Below are positions 42,251 to 53,601 of a stretch of DNA of 64,000 nucleotides, piece after piece. The stretch is from Anisus vortex (Eukaryota; Mollusca; Gastropoda; Planorbidae), in the NCBI GenBank assembly GCA_949126835.1, contig OX421499.1, positions 11,443,224 through 11,507,223 of the forward strand, given 5' to 3'. How positions within the stretch are numbered: the first letter of the stretch is position 1; each line of letters begins with the position of its first letter. The notes under the pieces were generated by a model. The model saw only the letters and a list, made by a program, of their open reading frames with translations. It was not told the DNA's origin and did no database searches. Both the position numbers and the translations under genes were made by a program.

Positions 42251-45200
42251 ATGGCGGAAGCTAATCTTACGTTGGAGCAATTGAATATTTTTGCTATCAC
42301 GTCAGAACAGTTAAATAGCATGTCACTAACCCAGTTAAAAGAGATGGCAAATTCTCTGGGAATAGACATTACTGAAGTTACACCAGTAAGGAGTAAATTG
42401 ATTCAAGATATTAAGGACTGTTTGAAAAGACATGGTAGAATGCTTGAAGAAAATACTATGAATAATGAAGAATCAGTGGTTCTCAATGTATCAGAAACCC
42501 TGAAAACAGACATAAATAACCATGAATTTAAAATGAATGTAAATGAACTAAGTGCGGACATAAAATTCCAGTTAGAAATGAAGAAGTTAGAATTACAATT
42601 GGAGGGTAAAAGAATAGAAGTACAATTGAAAGAGAAAGAATTGGAAAAAGAAAGAATCGCTAGTAATGAAAGGATTGAATTGGCAAAGTCTCGTTCGTCA
42701 ACTCATACGATTCCAGAAGCAAATAATGTGGAGCTATATAAGTTTAAAAAGCATGTTCCAAGCATGGAGAACATAGAGATTGATGAGTTCTTTATGGTCT
42801 TCGAAAGAAACTCGATCGATTATAAATTTCCTGAAGATAAGAAAGCAGTACTTTTACGTTCAGCTCTAACAAAAGGCAAGGCTCTAGATGTTGTATTGAA
42901 TTTGACTCCAGAGGAATGCAATGATTATGAACTAATAAAGAGCAGAGTACTATTGAGTTATGTTCTAACTCCAGAAAAGTATCGAAAGTTATATCGTGAG
43001 TACAAGAAGGAACCAGAAGTTTCACATGTTGACTTCCTGAGATTAGAGAAAAAGTATTTTGATCGATGGTTACGTTCTAAGAATGTGAATAAAGATTATG
43101 AAAAACTATATAATCTCATGGAGGATTTTACTGAGAAGATTCGCACTGATATAAAAGTTCATTTGGCTGATCGTGGTATTGAAATAGCAGAACAAGCAGC
43201 AGTTAAAGCCGATGAATACGTCATTATTCACCCGCATAGCCATTATTTTCAAAATGACAGAACAAGTTTGAGGACTCAAAACAGTAATACAGAGAGGAAG
43301 TTAAGATCGACAGAGGATAAAAGTAAACAAAAAGCCGATAAACAAGAGAATTCAAGTTTTGTACAAAAGAGAATTACCTGTACATTCTGTAAGAAAGATG
43401 GACATATAAAAGAGAATTGTTGGAGTCTACATAAAGAGAAAAGACCCATTAAAAACAAGAACAACGTGGTTTTATCACACATCGCCGTACAAACTGAAAC
43501 TCACATAAATAAAACTGCCCACAAAAGAATTAAAGCTGATAGAAAGACATTTGATGTTAGTCATGAGGAGATGGCGAAACACGCATGTCCAAGCTGCTCA
43601 AAGTCGGAAAAAGTCTTTGAAATGAAGACCGAGGCTATTGAACATTCTAGTTTCAACTCCAAAGGGAGTGTGACAGATGAACAATCAGTAAATAAAACGT
43701 TTACTTATGGAGGCAGTAGTGTAGCAAGAAACTCAGTAGGCAGAGAACTACCCGAGTGTATGCTATCGGATGTTAGCGAGGGCTATGTGTCACCTATAGA
43801 TAATCAAGCTAGAGAACGGAAGATTAAAATTCTACGTGACTCCGGTGCTGATATATCTTTACTGTTGAAGAATACTGTACCAACGTCGAAATTGACTCAT
43901 ACAGGCCAGTATGCCTTGATCAATACTATGGCTGGAACACTCACGGCACCGTTACATCGTATACAGTTGAAGAGTAATTACTTCACTGGATCTGTTATTG
44001 TTGGGATAGTGAAGAAATTTCCCTACAGAGGCATTTCATTACTTTTAGGAAGTGACATTGCCAAGAATCAGGTACATCCTGTACTTAAAGAAACCAAAGA
44101 CTCTGTTCAGTGTAGGAATACTGAATATTCAGTATGTGTTATCACCAGAGCTATGGAGAAACAGCAGATGACTGATGAATCGACAAAGAAACCAGAACCA
44201 ACACCAGAGATTGACTTGCAAGCAACCTTCATGGCGGATGTTCTAGGTGGTCACTCAAGTCATACTGATCAAAATAATTTGTCGCCTAGACAACTACTCA
44301 TTCACGCTCAGGGCAAAGATCCAGAGATCGGGAAGCTAAAAGAGGAAGCAAAGAATGAAGGAGAATTAGAAACAATGGCCGCAGGTTATTACCTGAGGGA
44401 CGAGTTGTTGATGAGGAAATGGAGAGGGAAAGAAAACGACGATGAAACATGCAGCGAAGTACATCAAATCGTGGTACCCAATGTATACCGCAAGGACATA
44501 TTACATATGGCCCATGATTCACCGTATACTGGTCACCTAGGGATACAGAAAACCTTCGACAGGATTCTTCCATATTTCTTCTGGCCTGGCCTACGTCGTG
44601 ACGTCACATCGTTTTGCAGATCATGTCATGTCTGCCAGATGGTCGGCAAACCGAATCAGACCATTCCGGTAGCTCCTCTACGACCCATACCAGCATTCTC
44701 AGAACCCTTCAGTCACATCATTATAGACTGCGTCGGTCCGTTGCCTAAAACTAAGGCTGGCCACCTGTATCTGTTCACTATTATGTGTTCGGCAACGAGA
44801 TTCCCAGAGGCTATTCCTCTACGTAGCATCAATGCCGACAAAATCTCTGATGCACTTATCGGATTCTTCACCCGATATGGTCTTCCGAAAACCGTGCAGT
44901 CAGATCAAGGTTCAAATTTCACATCGAAGTTATTTCGCCAAGTCTTAGAACGGCTGGGTATTATTCGTCATGCAGTATCGAGTGCATATCATCCACAGAG
45001 TCAAGGCGCACTGGAACGATACCACCAAACATTGAAAAACATGCTCCGTACTTTCTGTTTCGAGCATAACGACGACTGGGATCGTGGTATTCCCTTCGCA
45101 CTCTTCGCAACCAGAGAGGCTGTACAAGAATCTCTTGGTTTCAGTCCCTTTGAACTGGTATTCGGACACACAGTTCGTGGACCACTAAAGCTGTTACAAG

Positions 45201-47056
45201 AGACATGGTTATCATCCACTGAAGACACTGGTCTACTGACATACGTGGAAAATTTTAAAAATAGACTGTATAATGCATTAAAAGTTGTCAGATCTAATCT
45301 TTTGCAGGCACAAGACAAGATGAAGGTCTATTATGACGTCAACGCAAGAACCCGTATCTTCCAACCTGGTGATAAAGTTCTCATGCTGACGCCACTGTCT
45401 GGTCAACCCCTGAGTGCCAAATTTACAGGACCCTACGAGGTTATGGCTAAGCTTAGTGAGGTTAACTATCTTGTAAAGACCCCTGATAGACGGAAATCGC
45501 AACGAGTGTGCCATATCAATATGTTGAAACCATACATTACCAGAGAAGAACAAAAAGTTGTTGCCTCGGTAAACACTGTTATTAAAGTCGGGAATAATTC
45601 ACCCGAAATTGAGCGTGAAGTGGCAGAAAGCAAACTGCAAAATACAAAGGCTCTGAAAAACCTAAATGAAAAATTGGCACATTTACCTGATTGCGAACAA
45701 TCCGCTATCAAAGGTCTAATTAATGAAAATATCCATTTATTTGGAGATGTACCTAGTAGAACTAGTGTAGTAAAGCATGTTGTTATTCTAAATGAAAATA
45801 CTAAAGCTATTAAACAACATCCATACAGGTCAAATCCTATCCAGTTAGAATGCATCCGTAAAGAGGTTCGCTACATGCTTGACAATGACATCATTACACC
45901 TAGTAGTAGTGACTGGTCTTCCCCTTGCGTATTGGTACCTAAAGCCGACGGATCCATGAGGTTTTGTGTGGACTACCGTAAGGTAAAAAAAGTGACAAAA
46001 ACTGATTCCTATCCAATACCAAGAATCGACGATCTAATAGATCAAGTGAGTAATGCTAAGTTTGTGACGAAAATTGACCTATTAACGGCGTATTTTCAGA
46101 TTCCACTGACGGAGAGGGCTCAGGAGATATCATCGTTTGTAACCCCTGACGGACTGTACAAATTTAAGGTCATGCCCTTTGGTATGGTTAATGCACCCTC
46201 TACTTTTCAACGGTTAATAAATACCATTACTCAGGACATTCCTAAATGTCACGCATACCTCGACGATATTGTTGTCTTTAGTGACGATTTTAAATCTCAT
46301 TTAGATCAACTACATTTGTTATTTACGAAATTGACTCATGCTAATCTCACCATTAACTTGACTAAGAGTCAGTTCTGCCATGCAACCATCGAGTATCTAG
46401 GTCACATAGTGGGGAATGGTTTGGTAAAACCATTAAATGCAAAGGTTAAGGCTATTCGTGAGTTCCCTGTTCCTGAAACCTGTAAACAACTCCGCGGTTT
46501 TCTCGGGATGGCGGGGTACTACCGTCGGTTCTGTCAAAATTTCTCAACCATTGCATGTCCATTAACAAATCTATTAAAGAAGAATTGCACTTTCAAATGG
46601 TCTAATGAATGCCACCAGGCCTTTGATAAATTAAAAGATGTTCTTTCTGAGGCACCTGTATTAGTAACACCCAATTACAGTAAACCCTTTAAAATTACCG
46701 TTGACGCGTGTGATACAGGGATGGGAGCGGTCATTTCTCAAAAGGGTGATGATTCACTGGAACACCCGATTAGTTTTTACTCTCAAAAATTTGATAAGCA
46801 TCAAAGAAACTATAGTGTGATAGAAAAAGAACTTTTGGGATTAATTCTAGCATTGAAACATTTTAATTTTTATATCAATGGTTCTCCATATCCAATTGAT
46901 ATTTTAACTGATCATAACCCTTTAGTTTTCCTTTCCAGGGTTAAACAGAACCAAAGAATTATTCGCTGGAGCTTATTCCTCCAAGCATATAATTTAAATG
47001 TGGTATATTTACCAGGTAAACAAAATGTGGTCGCTGACACGTTGTCGCGCATGTAA
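42251..47056 (+). CDS. Gag-Pol polyprotein, array unit 4
   Basis: 1601 codons, open throughout, with the extra integrase Ile. Replacements: Met to Ile at 104, Ala to Thr at 760 in the integrase zinc module (PYTGH), and Asn to Lys in the RT motif DYRKV-N-KV (about residue 1246, codon around 45985). That Asn is strongly conserved in gypsy-type RTs, so this copy may encode a weakened or dead RT although the YLDD motif is intact. At the shared variable sites it has Tyr626, His685, Leu839, as unit 2. Confidence 0.92.
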   Translation: MAEANLTLEQLNIFAITSEQLNSMSLTQLKEMANSLGIDITEVTPVRSKLIQDIKDCLKRHGRMLEENTMNNEESVVLNVSETLKTDINNHEFKMNVNELSADIKFQLEMKKLELQLEGKRIEVQLKEKELEKERIASNERIELAKSRSSTHTIPEANNVELYKFKKHVPSMENIEIDEFFMVFERNSIDYKFPEDKKAVLLRSALTKGKALDVVLNLTPEECNDYELIKSRVLLSYVLTPEKYRKLYREYKKEPEVSHVDFLRLEKKYFDRWLRSKNVNKDYEKLYNLMEDFTEKIRTDIKVHLADRGIEIAEQAAVKADEYVIIHPHSHYFQNDRTSLRTQNSNTERKLRSTEDKSKQKADKQENSSFVQKRITCTFCKKDGHIKENCWSLHKEKRPIKNKNNVVLSHIAVQTETHINKTAHKRIKADRKTFDVSHEEMAKHACPSCSKSEKVFEMKTEAIEHSSFNSKGSVTDEQSVNKTFTYGGSSVARNSVGRELPECMLSDVSEGYVSPIDNQARERKIKILRDSGADISLLLKNTVPTSKLTHTGQYALINTMAGTLTAPLHRIQLKSNYFTGSVIVGIVKKFPYRGISLLLGSDIAKNQVHPVLKETKDSVQCRNTEYSVCVITRAMEKQQMTDESTKKPEPTPEIDLQATFMADVLGGHSSHTDQNNLSPRQLLIHAQGKDPEIGKLKEEAKNEGELETMAAGYYLRDELLMRKWRGKENDDETCSEVHQIVVPNVYRKDILHMAHDSPYTGHLGIQKTFDRILPYFFWPGLRRDVTSFCRSCHVCQMVGKPNQTIPVAPLRPIPAFSEPFSHIIIDCVGPLPKTKAGHLYLFTIMCSATRFPEAIPLRSINADKISDALIGFFTRYGLPKTVQSDQGSNFTSKLFRQVLERLGIIRHAVSSAYHPQSQGALERYHQTLKNMLRTFCFEHNDDWDRGIPFALFATREAVQESLGFSPFELVFGHTVRGPLKLLQETWLSSTEDTGLLTYVENFKNRLYNALKVVRSNLLQAQDKMKVYYDVNARTRIFQPGDKVLMLTPLSGQPLSAKFTGPYEVMAKLSEVNYLVKTPDRRKSQRVCHINMLKPYITREEQKVVASVNTVIKVGNNSPEIEREVAESKLQNTKALKNLNEKLAHLPDCEQSAIKGLINENIHLFGDVPSRTSVVKHVVILNENTKAIKQHPYRSNPIQLECIRKEVRYMLDNDIITPSSSDWSSPCVLVPKADGSMRFCVDYRKVKKVTKTDSYPIPRIDDLIDQVSNAKFVTKIDLLTAYFQIPLTERAQEISSFVTPDGLYKFKVMPFGMVNAPSTFQRLINTITQDIPKCHAYLDDIVVFSDDFKSHLDQLHLLFTKLTHANLTINLTKSQFCHATIEYLGHIVGNGLVKPLNAKVKAIREFPVPETCKQLRGFLGMAGYYRRFCQNFSTIACPLTNLLKKNCTFKWSNECHQAFDKLKDVLSEAPVLVTPNYSKPFKITVDACDTGMGAVISQKGDDSLEHPISFYSQKFDKHQRNYSVIEKELLGLILALKHFNFYINGSPYPIDILTDHNPLVFLSRVKQNQRIIRWSLFLQAYNLNVVYLPGKQNVVADTLSRM

Positions 47057-47899
47057 CTGGTGAACCAGAAGATAAAAGTCAGTTTCTCATGAAATGTTTT
47101 CTTTTATGTCATTCATTGTATTGATTAACATATATATTATTGTAAATATGACAATAAATAAACTATGTTTTGAAATATTACGATATGAAACATTACAGAA
47201 CAAAACTTCAAATTCTACTAGAAACAATCATACGTTGTAAGGTAAAAGGTAACTATTGCATACATCAATTGCACACACACCGGTATTTAACTTGAATACA
47301 TCCACACTTGTGTTTGTTCAATTGATTATTGATGTGTTTTGCAAATTTTTTGTTTTCTATGTCGTCATGTTATAATTTGGATGTCTTATTTTATGCTATG
47401 TAAAAGCTAAATCAGCTGAGATTATCACATTTTTAAATATTCTTGATGTCATAATTTAGACATCATAATAAATTAATAACTGAAAATCATTAGTTAATGA
47501 TACAGTGATCGGTTATAAATAAATTAAACTTTCTAAAGAATTATCTATCAATTATTAATCGGTTCCACTTATTTGGGTAATTCATATAAATTCTATGGGA
47601 ATTGGTTATTAGTGGTAATAGTTTTATGGTCAACGTTGTACACACAATAATCATAATTGTAAATATTAGTTGATAAATAAATGTTTAATTAATAATCATT
47701 GATAAGATAATGTGATAAGGGATTCCATAATAGCGACTTTGTTATTAAGGGGATATGTAATGTATGGTTCATTTTAATCTTAAAAAGATTGTCCCATAGT
47801 AAATTAAATCTTACGAATAGTTTGGGAATTCGGTTCATTTTTATGGGTATTCTACAAAGAATTCCATACTTAACACTGTCTGTAATTCCTTTGTGTCTT
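47057..47899 (+). other. 3' non-coding region of unit 4
   Basis: As in unit 1, without ORF. It shares the T6 run and AATTAATAAC variant with unit 2. The polypurine tract has the longest G run (13). Confidence 0.6.
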
Positions 47900-47916
47900 A
47901 AGGGGGGGGGGGGGAG

Positions 47917-48516
47917 TGTTACAAAAGTTTTATTTCCATAATTATATTGGTTCTATTATTATTAACTAAAGTTAAAAAGAAATAATCTTAAACCCGAAAT
48001 GTTTCCGTGTTGGGAATAAAACATGTATATGTCTAGACACTACGTCATAGCATTAAAATACGTGATATGCACGAGGGTTGAAGATTGGTTAGGTTAGTTC
48101 TAGCTTGGGCGCTAATGTGTGAGGACTGTTTTTTACCCCTTTCTTAAAGATAGGATTACGGCTTAGTACGATATAGAAGAATCTCAACTGATTAAGTTTC
48201 ATCATATAATACTGGTACATGTGTTCTGTTTTACTGTTATATTTATCATCTCAACTTGTTGGAATAAAATTATGTTCAATCATTCAAACAGGATTGTGGA
48301 TTTCCTTTATATTAAGGTACAGTTTATCTAAATCATTTCATACACAAAAGATTCACATCAAACGAGTAAAATAAACATCAAATCTAATTGAATAACATCA
48401 ATATAAATTCTTATGCAACCTTGTGAGATCCAAGATGGATATGAATCAAAAGAATATATAATAATACATTACTAAAAAATATCATCATACGTCAGTAGCT
48501 GATTTCGCACGTGACA
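47917..48516 (+). repeat. LTR5, shared by units 4 and 5
   Basis: 600 bp with one private substitution (ATCAATATAAATTC for ATCAATACAAATTC). It is followed by the unit 5 primer site (48523) and then, at 48610, by the nested element 2, which separates this LTR from the unit 5 coding region. Confidence 0.9.
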
Positions 48517-48609
48517 AAAGTTTGGGGGCTCGAGTCCTGGATCTAAAGTTTGTATGTATAAGAAATTGAGAATATACAACTGTTCTAGTGAAAACGATTT
48601 ACAACAAAT

Positions 48610-49232
48610 TGTTACGAATATCGGTCATAAATGAATGACGTAGTAAGGCATTGACCTCTTAACAAGTGCGTATCAGAGTCCAAAGCGACCAAGGTTTGAC
48701 CTTTATGCCCTGAGGGCAGTTTAAATAAAATAATTCGTTCAAATCCCGTGGAAATTGGGGGATAATTCTGGATCGTAGTAATTATAGAGAAAGAGGTTAA
48801 AATGCGTATTAAGACCCTGTAGAATCTTCGATGATCGTTTTCTTTGTAAAGTCCCGACCTCCTTAAAGTTAGTTCAGTTTAAACGTTTGTAGAGTGAGGT
48901 CGCTATATTCATTTGTATATTGTATGCCATTGTATTGAAACTTATGTTGCCATCAGTTGATGAAGTTTATTGATCGTTTATATTGAGTCTACAATTTAAA
49001 TAAAATTGTTTATTCAACAACTGGAGTTGTTTGATCTATCATTGTTGAGAAAGGTGTTGAAGATAATTATCACGAATATAACTACATTACTGCATAGACC
49101 TGTCAGTCAAGGAACCCCTAGCTTGGGCTACAGATTAGCAGAATCTAGAGACTTCTAATAAAGATACAACTATATTCATTGAATCCGATTTAACGAGTCG
49201 TAATAATAGTCATCATAAAGAGGTCCATAACA
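48610..49232 (+). repeat. Element 2 5' LTR
   Basis: 623 bp, TGTTACG...CATAACA. By eye it differs from the 3' LTR at one base (TTGATGAAG versus TTGATCAAG), so the insertion is very recent. It shows only terminal similarity to the element 1 LTR. Confidence 0.92.
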
Positions 49233-49235
49233 GTT

Positions 49236-49253
49236 TGGGGGCTCGTCCGGGAT
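49236..49253 (+). promoter_or_regulatory. Primer-binding site for tRNA-Pro (element 2)
   Basis: TGGGGGCTCGTCCGGGAT, three bases after the LTR, is the full 18-base complement of the tRNA-Pro 3' end, the same site used by gammaretroviruses such as MLV. Confidence 0.88.
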
Positions 49254-49402
49254 AGTTGTATAGTGAAGCATATATTCAAGTTGTGTTGTGTTGTGTGTTG
49301 GAGCCGTGACCTACTGAGCAAGCCTAATAACGCTGAATTCATTCTTCCGATTGGAAAAACGTAAGTTGGAAATTTACATTTTATAAATCTCTTAACTAAA
49401 GA

Positions 49403-52400
49403 ATGGAATTTATTGAAAATCCAGAAGAAGAGGTTCTGAAAACTTTATCAATAAAGAAGTTAAAAGAGATCGCTGAGATCTTAAAGATAGAAGTTACTGA
49501 AACTACACCATCGAGGACTGTGTTGACACAGCAGATAAAAGATGTGTTGATTGCGAGTGGCAAGTTGAAAGTAGAATCAAGCGCGGAGGGATATCAAGTT
49601 GAAGGTCAGACGTCGAAATCTATGTCCGAACAGTTTAGATTTCAGTTAGAAATGAAACGGATGGAAATGGAGATGGAACAAAAACGTCTTGAGATGGAAC
49701 AGAAACGTCTAGAAAGTCAGGAAAGAATAGAACTAGCAAAGATAGGAGCAACTAAAAAAGAATCTCATAATGATGTAGAGATGGCCAGATGGAAAAAGCT
49801 AGTCCCTACCTACATTGATAAAGAAAGTGAAATAGCTAATTTCTTCCAGACCTTTGAAATTTCTTGCAGAGATTTTAAGTTCCCAGAAGATAAATGGGGA
49901 ATATTAGTCAGAACAGCTTTTACTCAGGGAAGGGCAAGAGATTGTGTTCTATTGTTAAAAGAGGAGAATTTAAATGATTATGAAATCATTAAAGATACTG
50001 TACTTAAAGCCTATAACCAAATACCGGAAAGTTATCGGAAAAGGTTCCGTCAGTACACAATGTCCCCTTACCAAACACACTTAGACTTCCTTCGAGCAGA
50101 AGAAAAGCTAATGGATCAGTGGATAAAATCCAGAAATATCTCCACATTAAAAGAAATGAAAGATATCATTCTCTTAGAGGATTTTATTAACAAAGTGAGG
50201 CCGGATATAAGAATGTATTTATCCGAGCGTGATATCACTGACCCACATAAGGCTGCTGATTTAGCTGAACAGTACACATTGTGTCATAGGACAGCTGATG
50301 GAAAGAATGTTAATAGGCCACAACGGCCAGCAGAAAACACACAACAACAACATCGTGAAAAAGAGCATTTTGTGAAACAAAATGATGTTAATAAAAAACC
50401 TATCAACAAAAACGTCCAATGTACTTTTTGTAAAAGGACAGGACATAGCATAGAAGACTGTTGGAGTATACGAAGCAACAAAAGACCTAACAAAGTGGTA
50501 ATGTGCACTAGCCATAAACCAATACAGAATGTACAAGAAAGCGAAAATACAAACGAACTGAATTCGAAGAAAGATTCTTCTAAACCAGAAAAACTGAGGG
50601 TGGATTTGCCTGAGAGCAAAAGTCAGAAGGTAGAGAAATCTACAACTGAAGATAATGAGGATAAATATCCTGATTATAAAAACAGAATGGCTACTATTGG
50701 ATTAATTGTCCAAGTCCACAGAGACGAAAAAGTAGACCAAAGTATTTTTGACTCGAACAAGAGTCTGAAGTCATCGAAAGATGAAACAACACCCGAAAGT
50801 CATGGTCAAGGGAAGAATAAAATTGACACAGAGACCCTGTGCAGTTTTCAACCGTTCATTAGTGAAGGTTGTGTGGCCTTACAAAAGGAAGGACCACTGA
50901 AGTCCGTAAAAATATTACGAGACACAGGGGCATCATTAACCCTGCTGCTTAAAGATGTATTACCATTGAATGATAATACATTGACAGGACAGACTGTCCT
51001 AGTGAGAGGTTTTGAATGGAAAGATGAAGTACCTCTACATAGGATATACCTCTCATCTGAATTGGTGACAGGATATGTGACAGTTGGAGTAGTATCAAAA
51101 CTCCCTGTTGATGACATATCTATAATCCTAGGGAATGATTTGGCGAAAGGAAAGGTGAAACCTGAACCTATTGTGACGGCGAATCCAGACCCTACTGTAG
51201 ATACAGAGGAAGAAAAAGAACTTTATCCTGTTTGTGCTGTCACCAGAGGTATGACAACACAGAGAAAGGAAGAAAAAAATCTACCAGAAGAAAAGATAGA
51301 TAAAGAAGAAGTAGAACTTAGTACTACGTTCTTCTCCAGTATTGTCGATGGTCATCAAGAAAATCCACAATCAAATAGATCGTCACGAAATCAGTTGATT
51401 GCTGAGCAGAAAGTAGACCCAGAGTTGCTACAGTTGCGTGAAAAAGCTGTGGACGAGAAGGAAACTCCTACTGATGATGTCTATTACTATATAGACCATG
51501 ACATGCTAATGCGAAGATGGAAACCTGTGGACGCTGGTACAGATGAAGATTGGAGGAGCAAGGATCAAATTGTGGTACCCCCTAAGTACCGAAGTGACAT
51601 CCTATACGTGGCACATGACACTCCTTTTTCAGGTCATCTAGGGATAAAAAAAACCTACCATAGGATCTTACCCTATTTTTATTGGCCAGGCCTGAAGAGA
51701 GACGTAGTCAGTCACTGTAAGAACTGTCATACGTGTCAAATGGTGGGAAAACCAAACCAGGTAATTCCAGTGGCTCCGTTGCAGCCAATACCTGCGTTTG
51801 ATGAGCCCTTCAGCCACATCATTGTTGATTGTGTTGGCCCTTTACCGAAGACAAAGTCAGGGCACCAGTACATTCTTACTATAATGTGCTCGTCTACACG
51901 CTATCCAGAGGCCATCCCCTTGAGGAGCATCACTGCGGAGAAGATTGCTGAGAGTCTGACTGAATTCTTCACTAGATATGGGTTGCCTAAATCCGTACAG
52001 ACAGACCGGGGTACTAACTTTACCTCGAAATTATTCAGTCAAGCTCTTAAGACTCTATGCGTGGAGCATAGAACTTCCACTGCCTACCACCCAGAGAGTC
52101 AAGGAGCCTTGGAGAGATTCCATCAGACAATGAAGACGATGCTGAAAACCTATTGTCTGGAGTACCAGAAGGACTGGGACAAAGGGCTGCCTTTGGTACT
52201 GTTTGCTGCCAGGGAAGCTGTACAGGAGTCCCTTGGATTTAGCCCATTTGAGCTAATCTTTGGACATACTGTTCGAGGACCACTCAAATTACTTCAAGAA
52301 GCGTGGATGACCGAATCGGATCCCCCTGGACTGATAAAATACATAGATAAGTACAAAAATCGTTTATTTAACACCTTTGATTTTGTTAGAAAAAATTTGT

Positions 52401-52702
52401 CCACTGCCCAAAGGCAGATGAAATTGTGGTATGACAAAAAATCTAAAAAAAGAATTTTTGACCCAGGAGATAAGGTATTAGTGTTTTTGCCTTCTCCAGG
52501 TCAGCCTTTAAGTGCCAAATATTTTGGTCCTTATGAGGTAGAAAAAAAAATCAATGATGTAAACTATTTAGTGAAAACCCCTGAGAGGAGAAAGACAAAA
52601 AGACTATGTCATGTAAACATGATGAAACCTTACTTTCAGAAACCTGAAGAAAAAAAAATTGAGAATGTTAGAATTATCCCCCAATTTCCAGTAAGTAAGT
52701 AA
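49403..52702 (+). CDS. Gag-protease-integrase polyprotein of element 2 (no RT)
   Basis: 1099 codons, intact, from the first ATG after the primer site to TAA. It is colinear with the first about 1110 residues of the element 1 polyprotein: SAP-like segment, Met/Glu-rich coiled coil, SCAN-like capsid (about 143-295), CCHC knuckle (C340, C343, H348, C353), protease (D507-T-G), integrase zinc module (H738, H745, C775, C778), core D809, D868, E904 (DD35E), GPY/F module. It stops about 20 residues after the MMKPY motif, where element 1 continues into RT. It would make particles, process them and integrate cDNA, but cannot make cDNA. Sequence divergence from element 1 is substantial, so it is a separate family, not a mutant unit. 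Confidence 0.92.
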   Translation: MEFIENPEEEVLKTLSIKKLKEIAEILKIEVTETTPSRTVLTQQIKDVLIASGKLKVESSAEGYQVEGQTSKSMSEQFRFQLEMKRMEMEMEQKRLEMEQKRLESQERIELAKIGATKKESHNDVEMARWKKLVPTYIDKESEIANFFQTFEISCRDFKFPEDKWGILVRTAFTQGRARDCVLLLKEENLNDYEIIKDTVLKAYNQIPESYRKRFRQYTMSPYQTHLDFLRAEEKLMDQWIKSRNISTLKEMKDIILLEDFINKVRPDIRMYLSERDITDPHKAADLAEQYTLCHRTADGKNVNRPQRPAENTQQQHREKEHFVKQNDVNKKPINKNVQCTFCKRTGHSIEDCWSIRSNKRPNKVVMCTSHKPIQNVQESENTNELNSKKDSSKPEKLRVDLPESKSQKVEKSTTEDNEDKYPDYKNRMATIGLIVQVHRDEKVDQSIFDSNKSLKSSKDETTPESHGQGKNKIDTETLCSFQPFISEGCVALQKEGPLKSVKILRDTGASLTLLLKDVLPLNDNTLTGQTVLVRGFEWKDEVPLHRIYLSSELVTGYVTVGVVSKLPVDDISIILGNDLAKGKVKPEPIVTANPDPTVDTEEEKELYPVCAVTRGMTTQRKEEKNLPEEKIDKEEVELSTTFFSSIVDGHQENPQSNRSSRNQLIAEQKVDPELLQLREKAVDEKETPTDDVYYYIDHDMLMRRWKPVDAGTDEDWRSKDQIVVPPKYRSDILYVAHDTPFSGHLGIKKTYHRILPYFYWPGLKRDVVSHCKNCHTCQMVGKPNQVIPVAPLQPIPAFDEPFSHIIVDCVGPLPKTKSGHQYILTIMCSSTRYPEAIPLRSITAEKIAESLTEFFTRYGLPKSVQTDRGTNFTSKLFSQALKTLCVEHRTSTAYHPESQGALERFHQTMKTMLKTYCLEYQKDWDKGLPLVLFAAREAVQESLGFSPFELIFGHTVRGPLKLLQEAWMTESDPPGLIKYIDKYKNRLFNTFDFVRKNLSTAQRQMKLWYDKKSKKRIFDPGDKVLVFLPSPGQPLSAKYFGPYEVEKKINDVNYLVKTPERRKTKRLCHVNMMKPYFQKPEEKKIENVRIIPQFPVSK

Positions 52703-52984
52703 ATTAACCAATTTGTTTTAAGTAAATCCATGTCTGCATGAAAGATAGAATGTTTCAATTCAAAACTGCTTCAATGTGAACTCTTTTAAAAAGGAAATAA
52801 TGACGTCGAAAGGTCATGGTAAAATGAAAGATTGAAATATTTTTAATGAAATTGTCTATAAACTATTTCAATTCGTGAACAGACTATGTTTAATGTTCTC
52901 AAAATAACATAAACGAATGTCATATTGAGATAATGGTTGTTAAATAATGCTCATTTAATACGATAACTTTTTAATCGCGTAGCA
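52696..52984 (+). repeat. 289 bp internal direct repeat, copy 1
   Basis: Starts TAAGTAAATTAACC and ends ATCGCGTAGCA. It overlaps the stop codon region of the Gag-PR-INT ORF. The second copy is at 54758-55046, with one difference noted (ATAAACGAATG versus ATAAATGAATG). Confidence 0.9.
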
Positions 52985-53040
52985 GGGCACCAGTACATGA
53001 ACAGATAGACCACAGCATAAACAAACAACAATGCAAACCT

Positions 53041-53601
53041 GCAGTTGCCGGTACAGATGAAGATTTGAGGAGCATCACTGAAGAAACGAGTGCGGAGAGC
53101 TGGACCGAAACTACCAAAAGCTATGGGTTACCACAATCCATACCGACAGATCGAGGGACCAACTTCGCCCCGGAACTCTTCAATCCAGTCCTAAAGAACT
53201 TATGCCTGGAGCATGAGGTGACAACTGAATCCTATCCGGAAAGTCGAGGAGCCTATGGACCAATCTTTGGACCCACTGTCCGAGGACCACTCAAACTACT
53301 TCCAGAAGCATGGCAGACCGAATTGGATCTCCTTGGGCTGATCAAGTACCTAGATAAGTACATATATTTTTTGTCTGACATAACTGTGTTTGTTAGAAAA
53401 AAATTGTACACTGCTCACATGCAGATGCCATTGTTGTGTGATGAAAGAAAGGCAAAAATATTATATCATTTGAAAATGATAAAGCCTTACCTTCTGAAAA
53501 CAATTGGAATAAGCTTGATGTTGTTAACATTGTTACTCTTATTTGTAAAATTTATGCCTGGAGTTCAGGATGAATTGAATGACAGATTCACTGATAGTTA
53601 G
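53041..53601 (+). pseudogene. Deleted second integrase fragment inside element 2
   Basis: This open stretch has no ATG start and resembles pieces of the element 2 integrase in order: the AGTDED segment before the zinc module, then LRSIT...PTDRGTNF of the core, a deletion of about 50 residues removing the catalytic Glu and following helix, then GPTVRGPLKLLPEAW, then a jump to a KMIKPYLL version of the C-terminal MMKPY motif. It ends in a hydrophobic Leu-rich tail not found in integrase. The identity to the intact copy is moderate, so it derives from an older relative. Zinc module and first Asp are missing, hence non-functional as integrase. Confidence 0.7.

Noticed and set aside
53065..53601. 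178-codon ORF of element 2 as a genuine accessory membrane protein
   Set aside because: It has no ATG start, most of it is recognisable deleted integrase, and the hydrophobic tail is a short Leu-rich stretch that AT-rich DNA readily encodes.
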